Of a DNA stretch of 41,112 nt, positions 10,646 to 21,185 are shown piece by piece (the first letter of the stretch is position 1; every line of letters begins with the position of its first letter). Under the pieces are notes generated by a model. That model ran no database searches. It was not told where the DNA came from and saw only the letters and a list, made by a program, of their open reading frames with translations. This DNA comes from Elysia marginata (lineage: Eukaryota > Mollusca > Gastropoda > Plakobranchidae), in contig BMAT01003935.1 in NCBI GenBank assembly GCA_019649035.1, forward strand, positions 194,345 through 235,456. Direction: 5' to 3'. Both the position numbers and the translations under genes were made by a program.

Positions 10646-10736
10646 TGACGAGTGTAGGGATCAAACCCCTCATATTCACACACGTCGACTTTCCCATTAT
10701 TAGCACCACGCTCTAACCGACTGAGCCAAGGGCGCT
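10646..10736 (-). pseudogene. tRNA-Ile(AAU)-like relic or SINE head
   Basis: The minus strand reads like a tRNA-Ile: A box TGGCTCAGTCGG (10717-10728), a GTGGTGCTAATAA anticodon region with AAT, and B box GGTTTGATCCC (10657-10667). Against a working gene, the acceptor ends do not pair, the anticodon stem is broken, and about 20 extra bases sit in the variable region. It is either a decayed tRNA gene or the tRNA-derived head of a SINE whose body I cannot recognise. Confidence 0.6.
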
Positions 10737-11114
10737 CTGATGATATAAATAATCTGAAGGAAGTGATGGCGGTTGGGACTGGCTTGTGGGGGAAGGTTAG
10801 ACTGAAAATTAATATTGCTAGGCTTCAAATTTGGAGCTTGAAACGTATTCAGATTTTAAATGGCAAAAAGGGCCTTTCCCAGATCGAATTTTGATTGCTA
10901 AATACCAATATGGATTCATCCACCACAGTTAATGTACCCTTCCAAATTTGAGGTCACAAATCTCGACCTAGACCTGCGATCATCTGACCCGGCGTTCTGG
11001 CTGATAAGTGAGACAACAGTGTCGTCCCGATTTTCTACTAATATAAGTGTTGATTTTTTCCCTAAAAATGATAAAATATAAGAATATTGATATCTCTTTG
11101 AATTAGCCACAGAA

Positions 11115-11283
11115 TTTTCAAATTTTGGTGCACGTCCATGGAATAGTGAATTTATTATACTACCTACCAAAGTAAAAATTGGCCCGTTTTAACCACTCTA
11201 CGAATCTGCAGCATTTTGCACAAAATGTAGGCTTAAAATTGAATAATTGTCTCCCACACACTATTTTTAATATAGGTAGACAT
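11115..11283 (+). repeat. Diverged direct repeat, copy 2
   Basis: See copy 1 at 10205. The best-conserved words are AATCTGCAGCATTT (about 11208) and ACACACTATTTTT (about 11256). The two small overlapping open frames here are incidental. Confidence 0.65.
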
Positions 11284-13534
11284 TTCTTATCACGGGGCAG
11301 AACAGTTTCAAGCAAACGACCTAGTCTTTTTGTCAGCCTGCCAGTCATAGAGTGGCATCACAGCAGAAAAATATCGCCAATGTTTTAACAAAAGAGTTTA
11401 TACCGGTATTGGCCAAGATCTTTTAAAAAGTCCTTTTTGCAGAATGACGAGCCCAGTGCTGAAACAAATGACTAGTGCTCTTTCATTAACAAAAAAAAAT
11501 AATGAATACCAAAAAGTGTTTTAAGCATCGAAACGAAAATAAAGTCTGGATATTTATATATAGTTTTCCAGAACTACCTCGTAACAATCAACGTTTAGCT
11601 TAGTGTTAAAAGTACATAATTATGTTTAACAAACACATCCCAGACACTGGTTATTGTCCGATATGCAGGCCTATCTTTGTGAGACCTAGCTTTTGTGTAT
11701 GGGAAGTAAATAAAAGATGAATTCGCAGAAAAGTGAGTGAATAAAAAGTCATGTTTACCCAACAGCTGCCAGCATAATAAAAATGATAAATAAATCTTTT
11801 AAAGATTAACACGGAACTTCTAGAGTTTGATTCGAGCTTTGGCTAATCACTAGAGTAAAATCAAGTCGCTTTTTTACCTCTAAATGTCTTAGGAAAAAAT
11901 GCCAAGAAACGATATTATCATTCAGCATCGAAAATTGCTAGCTACACAGTTAAGAAAAAGGTAGACTGATATGGAAGAACGAATGCTATTGTATCGTAAA
12001 AAAAAATATAATTTAAACACACATGTCGCTGTGTTAGCATTAGACTTGCTGTCTCCAACGTTTCAAAAAGCCTACATCCTGCTCGAAGAATTCAATCTTC
12101 CCGGTATGTGATTATTTGACTGTTTTTTGTAGGGTCCATAATCGTTGACTGTTTGGCATTGACAAATCTAATTACATGATTTTAATGAAGATATTCATTC
12201 AAAACATTAAAGTACGACTTCGTTCACCTCAATTCGTAACAAATGTTTGTAATTACAAAAAGTTTACGAATCCTAAAGATACATTTGTGTTAAACTGCAT
12301 TATCAGGCAAATGTGATTTTATTTACTGAAAAAAGGTAAGAAGAAAAACACGTAAGCTACAGTCGATCAAACTTTTACGCAAAATCCTAATGCCTTAACA
12401 TTTATGCTTTTATTTTTTGTTTTTTTCCCACGCCATTGAAGAAAGAAACATGTCACAACCAGAAAGGCTTTTATTATTTATGGTTATTTGCATTCATGAA
12501 TGTTCAAACTATTCAAAGTTAAGGATTGCTTATTTGCTGGTTTAAATGGAGTATTGGTAATCGATAATAATATTAGCGGAGGTGATCATACATGTATCTT
12601 GGCACAGGCATAATATGATTAATGCGTGTTTACTTATTGACTCTTCCATTGTTAAACAGATCATAATATGCATTAATTAAAAAGAGGAACTGGTGACCTG
12701 CACTATATCGCCTAGCTCATTAATGTATATTGAAAACCAGGTTAAAAGATGTTATTTCTGGTCACGGACAATGGAGTGTGCCCTACACTCACTGACCCAA
12801 TAGTTTCTCATTCGGGAAATTGATCTCATCAATCGAGAAGCGCTACTTTTTAACAGTAAATCTTTGTGACATTTAGAGTAAGGCTTGAACACATATTTAT
12901 ATCTGGTGAAATCTTATGCATGAGACAGAGCCAAATCTCATGTACATGTTTTATAAACCGTAACAGAGTGGCATGCCTAAGTAAGAAACTGATAAACTTC
13001 AGTTAACATCAAAGTACTTTTGGCTGTTTTTTTTTTGCAAAATTCTCGATACGATTAAAGTAATTCTACCGCTCACGGAAGTCCCAGTACAAAAGAATAA
13101 GTGTGGAAACAAATCGTAAATCAAGCAGGTAATTCAAAATCTACAAGTTTCTTGGTTTTCATAAATGAAAAAAATGCTGGCATTATCTCAAACCGAACAA
13201 TCTCCTAGACACAAAAACTAAAATCATGTCATGGGTCGTGGCCCTCGTTTAAAAAAATAAAAACCAGCACGAAAGACAAGGAGAGGGAGAGAGGTTGAGA
13301 ACTAAATAAAAGTGGATTCAAATTTATCAAGGAAGTGCCATAATTTTAACATTACAGAAAAGTAGAGAAGGAAGGAGTGGAGGAGAGATCCCTGTATATT
13401 TTACAAAGACTGTATACATCGCATTCAGAGTTTGACAGGGGGAAAAGGAAGAGGGGAATTGTATAGATAGGAAAAGGGACAAAAGAGATAGGGAGGGGGA
13501 TAGTGAGATTAGGAGAAAGAGATAGAAACCGAAA
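11284..13534. other. Unassigned AT-rich sequence
   Basis: About 2.2 kb without a coding signature, RNA gene or repeat that I can name. Purine-rich from about 13260 onward, leading into the GA repeat. Confidence 0.45.
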
Positions 13535-13557
13535 GAAAGTGAGAGAGAGAGAGAGAG
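13535..13557. repeat. (GA)n microsatellite interrupted by an assembly gap
   Basis: The GA run ends at a block of Ns, so its true length is unknown. Confidence 0.9.
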
Positions 13558-13581
13558 NNNNNNNNNNNNNNNNNNNNNNNN
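13558..13581. other. Assembly gap of 24 Ns
   Basis: The gap falls at the end of the GA microsatellite, a typical place for a short-read assembly to break. The true size may differ from 24. Confidence 0.95.
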
Positions 13582-15640
13582 GGGAGGGGGTAAGGGGGTG
13601 TTAATAGTGTTTTTTCAGGAGCAAATTTCTAAGTTTGTTTTACAAACCCTGGCCAATTGTTAGGTGTGTTAGTCATAATTTTTTCGTACCGTTCGTTCGT
13701 ACAACGGGGTTTTCAGCTAGTTGTAAAAATGCGGCTCTTCCACACATCCCCAAAAATCATTTATTTTTTACTGCTAACCACATTTTTCGCCAATTTTCTA
13801 TTAGGGGAAAAAGGGGTAGGGGGGAACATGGTTGTCCCGAATCAAGCTGTAATAAAAGGAGGTGTAGAGCCTTTTCTTCCTTGGCTGAAAGCGTGCAAAA
13901 AAAAAAACAAGACAGATTTATAACCATGTCCCCCAGATGTACTGCTCAACCCCATCTTACACAATTCCTTAATTGAAAGCAAAGTATAATCTAACTGTTC
14001 GATTGTGGAAAAAATCTTTAAGGCACAGTTCACTTTAAACGCCAAGAACACGCTCACCAACTCTTGAAAATTATTATTGTGCACGAATTAGCGCGGAGGC
14101 GTTGGACCAAAAAACCCCTATATAGAAATGGGAAATATGGGATCAACATGTTTGTGAAGGGATTGCATTCATTTTAAATGCCAATCTATGGCCAATAACC
14201 TTTTAAAGCACTTATCAGTTTTACATGGTTGAACATAATAAGAATGTATAGGCTGTGGCGATTTTGATCATTATGTAGAATTGAGTCTTTGATCGAAACT
14301 AAACCAGGAACCAAAGCGGCGGAGGTGCCATTCTCTCGTGTTCTCTGTGGAGTATAATTCATGTGCCTGCTGTATTTCCATGGGGTGGCGTGATAAAAGA
14401 CTTGGCCCTAAGATTTCTGATCGTGAGGGTTGCAGCTACCAGAGATTTCACGATTCGATAGCTCCTCAGAGATGAATGGGCTATTCTGAAATCTAGAGTA
14501 TAAGAAAAATACCCTAATTGTAAATTTGAAGAAAAAAAACCCCTGTGAACATAAATGCTTTAAGCTTTCAAAAGGAATAAGCTGATATCTGGGTATTTGC
14601 AGTAAGCAAAAAAAAACGTTTCACACTTTTCACTAGAATGAGTCTTGCTTGCTTGTTTTAGCTTGGAATCAAGGATATTCGTTAAGTCCATTCTCAATTT
14701 GAACAAACCATTTTAAGTCAAAAAGTCACTCGGACAGGCTTAGTATGAGAACTTTCTTATGTAAGGTGGTTTAACTAATGCTGGCTATCTGGCTCTTGTT
14801 AACAAAACAGTAATGTTGTTGGATGTCAAATAAAAAACGAACTGAACTTTTGGATGTTAAACCCGCTTAAAATGAACGGATTGAATTTTAAAATAATGCA
14901 TATGCTTTTGGTAATTTTATAAACATCGTTTAATGACTCCCTCTCACTTATTGATTTGATTTAAAAAGATAAGGTAGAGTCTAATCGTCACGAAAGTTCA
15001 AGCTATTATCTAAAGTGCAGGAGCAGGTAGTTCTTTTGAATAAAATATTTTAAATTCTGATAATTGTCGTAGCCATTTTAAATTTTGCCACGTCGAAGTA
15101 GAAGCCAATCCTATAAACATGATAGAGGGGAGGGGTATTTTTCCAAGTTCTTTTAGCATGATCAATCGAGCACTTCTTTAATTATGAATTTTTTGCTCTT
15201 CGAAGGAGACCTATTCTGTTTGAACTCGGTTTGGGACAATGATTGGCTACCTGCTGATCGGAACCTGTTACGCTTCAACAATATCTCTTTACCCCCGATG
15301 AATTCAATGTTCAATTAACACAAAGGCAACAACGATTGGCATAAAATTATGAAGCTTAAGACAGGGTGTTTTGGCATAAAAAACACCCTCAAAATGCTTC
15401 ACTCATTCATTCAGACTTTTATTTCAATTTGACACATGCAACGCCAAGATCATGTTTAAGTAAAGCAATCAAGCGTTAGGCCTAATGATCAATCGAATTG
15501 CACACAAAGCAAGTTTCAATTTCTTTCTTACTGAAAATCAAAACATAGCGAAGAGCACATTTTTATACAACCTTACAAACTCAAGCTCCTTCTGTTGTTG
15601 TTTGCATTTCGCTTACTCTTTTCTTTTTATACTATAGATA
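13582..15640. other. Unassigned sequence with overlapping small open frames
   Basis: Open frames of 113 and 88 codons (plus) and 80 codons (minus) overlap at 13635-14084. None shows a motif I recognise and they shadow one another, so I do not call a gene. The rest is AT-rich without recognisable content. Confidence 0.4.
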
Positions 15641-15643
15641 TAT

Positions 15644-15686
15644 TTCTCTCTCTCTCTCTCTATTACCTCCCTCCTTGAATCTCTTT

Positions 15687-15727
<41 letters not shown>
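15644..15727. repeat. (CT)n microsatellites
   Basis: Two CT runs at about 15644-15661 and 15691-15727, separated by pyrimidine-rich sequence. The Leu/Ser-rich open frame over them is a repeat artefact. Confidence 0.95.
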
Positions 15728-15729
<2 letters not shown>

Positions 15730-16205
15730 CGCACAAAGAAACATGCACCTCTATCAATCACTTTCTAAAAACGAATACGGTTCAGACGTGCAAGAAATTG
15801 AAAACATCGCTGCTCTATTGTTTAATTCGAAAAACGCTTGTGTACTCCTTTGCTTTACAAGGATAACATCTAAGATAGTCGATGATTGAATCTAACATTT
15901 TCCCCTTTTTTTTACATCCATTGCTCCTTTTTAAAATTTTTTGCTGAGAAACTTAATCATGATCAGAGAGTCACGGAGAAAATTAATATATGTAATGGTA
16001 ATGAAAGTAAATGTACTGATACTAATTATCGTAGCCTGAGGATTTAGCTAAATTCATTCTATCAATTTTGTTTCTGTAAAACATAATTACATATATAGCC
16101 AAAGCACATCTTTCCTAATTCTCTCAAAACATCTTACCTACAACGATAAAAAACTATTTATAAAAAAATAACTCTTAAATTCAATTGAGACTTTCAAAAT
16201 GATCA
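15728..16205. other. Unassigned AT-rich spacer
   Basis: No feature recognised before the mariner remnant. Confidence 0.5.
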
Positions 16206-16847
16206 CGAGGCTTGATTGAAAAGTCTTGCCTCCTGGGTAGTACTTTCCTCATTGATTAAAATGGCTCCATCAAATGTGGCAACAAATCTCCCCTGTATGT
16301 AATCTTACTGCTCTCAAAGTCATATGCAGCTATGACGTCACATCCGTTTTTTATTTCTCAAAACGTCATATATAGGCGACTTTGAATGTCGGCGACAAAA
16401 TGGCGACATACGAAATTTTTTTTTCAAGAAATGTTCAGTTATTGATTTCTTTAATCGAAAGACAAAATCTTCAAACTCAAGATGCCCTGGTTCGACCCAG
16501 ATTCCTGAACACCATGCCTAGGTCCCTCTACAGCCCAGAACTACCCCCGTCAAACTTTATTCTCTTTTTTTAAGTTTATAAAACAATTTGAATGAAATCA
16601 GTACACTAGTGACCATAAAGTTGAGGTTCTACAGAGGAAAAATCAGCAAAATTTTTTGCCGACGCATCTGAACAACGTGGTCATCGTTGGTGCACGACTT
16701 TTGACAGAGACTGTGACTACTTGGAAAAATTAAGATGGCTTCACATAGCAGACATCTTAAGCTGTCATTTCGTGTATAATTTGTTTCTATGCAATTATAA
16801 GTTTGGAAACAGTGGTTGAAGACTCAGGAATTTTCAGTCAGGCCTCG
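16206..16847 (+). mobile_element. Deleted mariner-like DNA transposon
   Basis: The ends are imperfect inverted repeats: CGAGGCTTGATTGAAAAGT at 16206-16224, against CGAGGCCTGACTGAAAATT read inward from 16847 (16 of 19 identical). Inside is only the end of a mariner transposase. A SLYSPELPPSNFILF segment (near 16530-16570) stands where the family has its third catalytic Asp in the SPDLAPSD box; here that position is Asn. A KFFADASEQRGHRW and DRDCDYLEKL segment (about 16648-16733) matches the family C-terminus. A full mariner is about 1.3 kb, so roughly half is lost, including the first two catalytic Asp. No clean TA duplication is visible at the ends. This is a dead, old copy. Confidence 0.75.
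16480..16735 (+). pseudogene. Mariner transposase C-terminal remnant
   Basis: Only the tail of the D34D catalytic domain is left, broken by several stops and frameshifts (for example the TAA after FILFF near 16570). The Asp of the usual APSD box is Asn, so the pocket would be incomplete even if the frame were open. The assignment rests on the PSN-F-I-L-F box followed, at normal spacing, by FFADA...RW and DYLEK. Confidence 0.7.
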
Positions 16848-17205
16848 CATTTATAAATATAAGCAGATTTTTTATATCGATTTTAAATGTCATGAATTAA
16901 CATCATACATACTTGAACAAAAAATTAATGCAAGATTTGGCAACCACTCCTCTGTATTAAAATTAAAACAAAACAATATTAGAAAGCAGTTAAAGCACCT
17001 CATGCGTTTCATTCCTTTTCATTTAAGATGAAGACTGTCACACTACTGTTGGATCACAACCCTTGATAGCGCAACAAAGTCTTAGAATTTCTCTAGTTAT
17101 CACAATATTACAGGGTATTGTTTAGCGCAAGTTGTTGTTGTTTTTTTTTTTGGCGAAACGCCGAAAGTGTACGAGTATAAACAAATCTGAAGGTTGCAGA
17201 CCCTC
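16848..17205. other. Unassigned AT-rich sequence
   Basis: A 71-codon open frame at 16816-17031 starts inside the mariner end and has no motif. Nothing else recognised. Confidence 0.45.
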
Positions 17206-17278
17206 TCCCCCACCTCTCTCTCCCGCCCCCCCCCTCTCTCTTTTTCTCTCTATCTCTCTCTCTCTCTCTCTCTCTGGC
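17206..17278. repeat. Pyrimidine tract with (CT)n
   Basis: A C-rich stretch passes into a CT run. The Arg/Glu-rich minus-strand open frame across it is a repeat artefact. Confidence 0.9.
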
Positions 17279-17572
17279 TCTATTCTTTCGCAAATTAGAG
17301 ATGTGCAGAAATTTCAGCACAATCATTAACTTCAATGCTAGGGAATTTACAAAAACATAAAAGGTTATAAAGTTTAACTTGGGATTGAAAATGCATTTGA
17401 ATATTGCATGTATTAATAAGGGCGTAATGTTGAATTCGTCGCATGTGGAATGAGACATTTCGAGCCAGGTGACTGCGTCATTAACCTACGACGTCAACGA
17501 AACTTGGTCACGATATACTGCGTTGAACGGTCTTAAGTGGTCATTTGCTACAAAATTATTGCGGCCGGACCG

Positions 17573-17646
17573 GGTGTCCCAGGCGAGGACCACCCTCACT
17601 ACTGGCCTGTATTTACTGTAAATGATGGTCAGTAGGACACCGGGTG
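17573..17646. repeat. Imperfect inverted repeat around ACCGGGTGTCC
   Basis: ACCGGGTGTCC near 17572 is matched, inverted, by GGACACCGGGT near 17635. Inside these, TACTGGCC pairs with GGTCAGTA. The arms are uneven: about 20 extra bases lie on the left side, and the loop is about 19 bases. It could be a small hairpin or the relic of a foldback element. Confidence 0.5.
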
Positions 17647-17754
17647 TGACAGATCGAGGAGATTTAGTTATGTCCCTCCCTCCATTTCATGTCTACCATT
17701 TTCACTAGTCACTGGTCCTCCTAGTCCTACTGCCTGCACATATTTCTCCCATCA

Positions 17755-17812
17755 GCCTCTCCCTCTATCTCTTTTCGTGTCTCTCTCTCTATCTTTTTCT
17801 CTCTCTTCCCAT
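17755..17812. repeat. Pyrimidine-rich (CT)n-like tract
   Basis: An imperfect CT run with interspersed T-rich words. Confidence 0.8.
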
Positions 17813-18626
17813 GTGTATTAATTATTATGTATACGTCAAATATTCTGGTTATCTACTTACCTACATACATACCTGCCTATTCATTGATTTATGGCATTTT
17901 CTTTTCGTTGCTTCGACGCTTTAACCTTAAAGCTCGTCTTTCTTGTGAATATTATTTTCCATTTTCGCACGTCAAATAACTTATTTGCATCATATATGAT
18001 ATATATCATATTTTTCACTCCGTTTTCCTACCCCCTTCACTATATTTTTCTACACCGTTGTGTTTTCATGTCCATTCCAGTGACGTCAATTGAAGAACCC
18101 ACTTTCCCACACCTACTCAAAAAAATTTTTCCTGTACACCCACATTAAAATTCTCACAACCAAGTATCAATTTTCTGGAAAAACCCAGTCTCGCTTCGCT
18201 CCACCTAAACAAAACAGGGGAGGTCCCATTATGTCCTCAGCAAACTGACAAACCTCATTATGTGGACAATAAGCTTTCTTAACGTTCTTAAGCCTAGGTA
18301 CAACAGAAGACAAAGTGTCCCATAGAGAAAGAGACGATAGTGGATATAGATTGGATCGCGGACAAAGGCCGAGACAAACAGCTGACAAATGATGTGGTAT
18401 TTTAGAGCCTGAACAGTGATTGACCTGGTCTTCGCAACCAAAGCTGAGATAACTGGACATTTGGAAACCATGCTAGAGTAAGAAGATGGGGAGAGGTGGC
18501 TGTGGGGTGCAATGGTATACTTTAAGGAACGGAAAATCGGCAAAAGAAGAGGAAAGGCCGCATGGAAATGCACGCATAAATTAGCCTGCCACTTTTTAAT
18601 TAGCCTATTTGTTCAAAGCAAAGATC
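17813..18626. other. Unassigned sequence; minus-strand open frames of uncertain meaning
   Basis: Two overlapping minus-strand open frames at 18167-18573 (97 and 114 codons) lie in less AT-rich sequence. Neither shows a family motif. They might be a decayed element or chance; I do not call a gene. Confidence 0.4.
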
Positions 18627-18638
18627 GATAGAGAAGGA
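18627..18638. repeat. Target-site duplication, left copy
   Basis: GATAGAGAAGGA, identical to 18797-18808 on the other side of the truncated SINE. Confidence 0.88.
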
Positions 18639-18796
18639 TTGATTGAAGGATATTTTTACAAGCCCAATTCCACTTCAAAGGTGCTCTCAGGGCTTGGGTC
18701 CCAATGACAATGTACGGGCTGCCACCCAGAGACTAGCGGGGATACCATGACTTAGCCTCAGCCGGTCACATTATACTGACACCGACCTAACCAGTA
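18639..18796 (-). mobile_element. tRNA-derived SINE, family 1, 5'-truncated copy with 12-bp target duplication
   Basis: On the minus strand this matches the body and 3' end of the SINE at 8968-9216 with about four substitutions over some 155 bp, and ends in a TCAATC tail. The tRNA head with both Pol III boxes is missing: the copy starts at the CTACTGGTT position of the family. It is bounded by a perfect direct repeat GATAGAGAAGGA at 18627-18638 and 18797-18808. That is the expected target-site duplication of LINE-driven insertion, so the truncation happened during insertion and not afterwards. Confidence 0.92.
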
Positions 18797-18808
18797 GATA
18801 GAGAAGGA
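18797..18808. repeat. Target-site duplication, right copy
   Basis: GATAGAGAAGGA, identical to 18627-18638. Confidence 0.88.
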
Positions 18809-19685
18809 AGGAGAGAAAGAAAGAACAAGAAAGAAAGAAGGGGACAATGGTAAAGAAAAAAATTCATAGCGATAGATAGATATATTGTCAGACAGGCTAA
18901 TAGTCTGATAACTAACGAGACAGAATGGTATAAAAAAATAAAATAGAATCTAATATTATTTATAAATTGAAAAATAGACAGACAGACTGATTGAGTGTTT
19001 TTCTGAAAAAGGTATGCGTTAACTATTATGTCTTTGGAACCTAATACGATTATTGGTCGACCAGGCTCAGTTTGTTTTCAGTTTTCCCATCATTACATGA
19101 CGGCTTAGGGCCTGTACAATTTTCATCAAACTTAATCTTCCAACTAAGTCTCGTTTACTTATCTATGGTTACGTAGGCAGGCAGATAGGTTAGTAGATAA
19201 ATAAATAGCGATGTACACATATTAAAAATATAATTTAATAGATAGACTGATTGCTTTAATATTTGCTAGAGATGCGTGTCATTGCTGTATTGTGTTGTGA
19301 AGATTATACTTGATGTACCGACTCACTATTTCTATACATATTATATAAGCTTCCTAAATAATATGGGTCTTTTTTCATTGATAACTCTGGCCGAGTAATA
19401 CCTTTGTCTTCTATCACTGTTTGACTCATTAACTTTATCACAGCCGTGACTGTTAGTGGCTGGGCAGCGGTGTAGAGGTCAATGTCAGAACTGCACGGCT
19501 ATGTAGAATAATAGAAAAACGAACGAGTATAAATTATTTGTAAAACATCAGACTCGGGATTTTATAACTAAGATAAATTGAAAAATTTAGGAAACAGAAA
19601 GTCTTACATGTAAACTTATTTTGAAACCCCCATATACATTTTTAAAGTTATTACATACGATAAATAAAAAGTCTTTAAAAGTAAG
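18809..19685. other. Unassigned AT-rich sequence
   Basis: Purine-rich at first (GA-type words to about 18860), then AT-rich with scattered TAGATAG words. No gene recognised. Confidence 0.45.
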
Positions 19686-19689
19686 GAGA

Positions 19690-19866
19690 CATCCAGTCAG
19701 TAAAGCTCTTCACCCCTGGCAGGGTATAGGCCACTCGGACCCTGGGCAAGCATTCCAAGCTAATATCATCTTTTTCCCATTGTTGCCATTTCCTCCTCTA
19801 CATAACTTTTCCATGTCTCTCTAGGTCTAGTCTTCCCTCTTTTCCTCTGTGACGACCCAACAGGTT
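19690..19866 (-). pseudogene. Probable C-terminal remnant of a LINE-type ORF2
   Basis: The minus strand reads KRGKTRPRETWKSYVEEEM followed by a MGK segment. After stops it continues with LGMLAQGPSGLYPARGEELY in the same frame. Basic RPR-TW motifs followed by an acidic VEE-M segment are common near the end of ORF2 in several LINE groups (family knowledge), so I read this as a retrotransposon scrap. There are at least three in-frame stops. No RT or endonuclease motif is present, so the clade cannot be assigned. A chance resemblance is possible but the phrase is long. Confidence 0.45.
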
Positions 19867-19869
19867 TCC

Positions 19870-20351
19870 ACATTCTGGAAGATAGTAACTGAGATTACAT
19901 GTTTATTTGACATAGATATAAGTTTGGATGAATAACAGGTAAATGAAAATGGATCCAACTAATATTTGTTTTCAGTTTTCATGTAGTTATTTTTAGTTTA
20001 ATGTGATCTTCTATTTCAGACGGATGTGTGATCTTTGCAAAACCTGATCGCCGAAGACAGCTTTTAAAATTCACCCACAAAATGCTCAAGTAAAACGCTA
20101 GGATGTAAGATAAGAACAGAGAGAAGTATAGAGGAGATATAGCAGACAGAAAAAATAGATAATTACAGAGAGAGACACACAGAGAAGAGGAAATTAATGA
20201 TATATGAATTAAAGGAGGGTGAGCGAGGGAGACAGAAAAAGAGAGAACATGAAACAGGTTATAGAAAACTTTTAAAATTTATGTAAAAAGGCGAATAAAT
20301 AGAAAAAAAATTGAGAGGCAAATAAGGAAAGAAAAAGGGTTGAGGTCTAAA
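19870..20351. other. Unassigned AT-rich sequence, GA-rich around 20100-20260
   Basis: Contains GAGA-type words but no long pure repeat and no coding signature. Confidence 0.5.
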
Positions 20352-20424
20352 ACATGGGGAAAGTTGTAAAAAAATATGCTTTTCAAAGATATTTTCTCAA
20401 ATCAAGATTTTAGAAATTGGCACA
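20352..20424 (+). repeat. Direct repeat, copy 1 (pair with 21105-21182)
   Basis: A 73-bp segment running from ACATGGGGAAAGTT through ATATGCTTTTCAAAG and TATTTTCTCAAATCAAGAT to ATTGGCACA. The second copy, about 750 bp downstream in the same orientation, is a close match with small indels in the A-run. Confidence 0.8.
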
Positions 20425-21104
20425 GTCTGAACAGAATAGATATGGAGTACACTCTCAAATTAAAGAATTAATGTTAGTTTTTCAATTTTCTTTACGACTC
20501 CAGCATGAAAGAATCAGTCAAAAAATTGTAATATTTTTATCGACCAATTTCAACAAATATTATCTTCAACACAATCGTCTAGTTTTCTGTGCCATTCAAT
20601 ATTGCTGTGGAAAAGAACGAAATAAAAAGACTGAAGGCTTAAAAGCTTTAAATCGTTTTACTGTGATTTATTTCCCTGTTTTCAAGATTAAAATCTGTGA
20701 AAAGTATGGAGAGAAAACTCTTCGAATAAAAAAGCAGAGGCTCATTGCAAGCCTTGTCCACCACCTAATTTTGTAGGGTTCAAAACAACTGAGTTTGAGT
20801 TGGTTTAGTCTTTCCATTTTGGAAAAAAAACCTTTTTTTTTCTTGTTCTTTATCGATACAATTATTTCAATTATTAACAACTACAATGTGGATGGAAGCT
20901 GTGCTATTGCTTATCTTACTAACTCTACCACAACAACTGCACTATTTTTTATTCTAATAAAACCACCGGTAAAATGAAGTGCATGTCGCATTTTTCAGAT
21001 CTCAAAGCACTAATACTTAAAATGAGGCATATTTTTCTGAGATTCCAAAAGTAAATATGTCATCAAATTATATGTTGCGACAATGTATTAAAATATTTGC
21101 TAAA
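20425..21104. other. Segment between the direct repeats, with an orphan open frame
   Basis: About 680 bp lie between the two repeat copies. A 119-codon open frame (20417-20776, plus; no ATG at its start) fills the first half. It is rich in Lys, Ile and Leu and matches no family I know, so it may be chance in AT-rich DNA. The remainder shows nothing recognisable. Confidence 0.4.
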
Positions 21105-21182
21105 ACAAGGGGAAAGTTTTAAAAGAAAAAAATATGCTTTTCAAAGGTATTTTCTCAAATCAAGATATTCGAAATCGGCACA
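21105..21182 (+). repeat. Direct repeat, copy 2
   Basis: See 20352-20424. The end of the unit (TTCGAAATCGGC) also occurs near 28680, suggesting a dispersed family. Confidence 0.8.
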
Positions 21183-21185
21183 TTT

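Noticed and set aside
10646-10736. Functional tRNA-Ile gene on the minus strand
   Set aside because: Acceptor and anticodon stems do not pair and extra bases interrupt the variable region, so only a relic or SINE head is supported.
13635-14084. Overlapping open frames of 113, 88 and 80 codons on both strands
   Set aside because: They overlap in several frames with no recognisable domain or splice signals, as expected for a stretch short of stops by chance.
17108-17458. 116-codon minus-strand frame with an Arg/Glu-rich middle
   Set aside because: The charged segment is simply the translated (CT)n tract.
18167-18573. Two overlapping minus-strand frames (97 and 114 codons)
   Set aside because: Locally less AT-rich and somewhat protein-like, but no motif, no second copy seen, and no splice evidence; left as unassigned.
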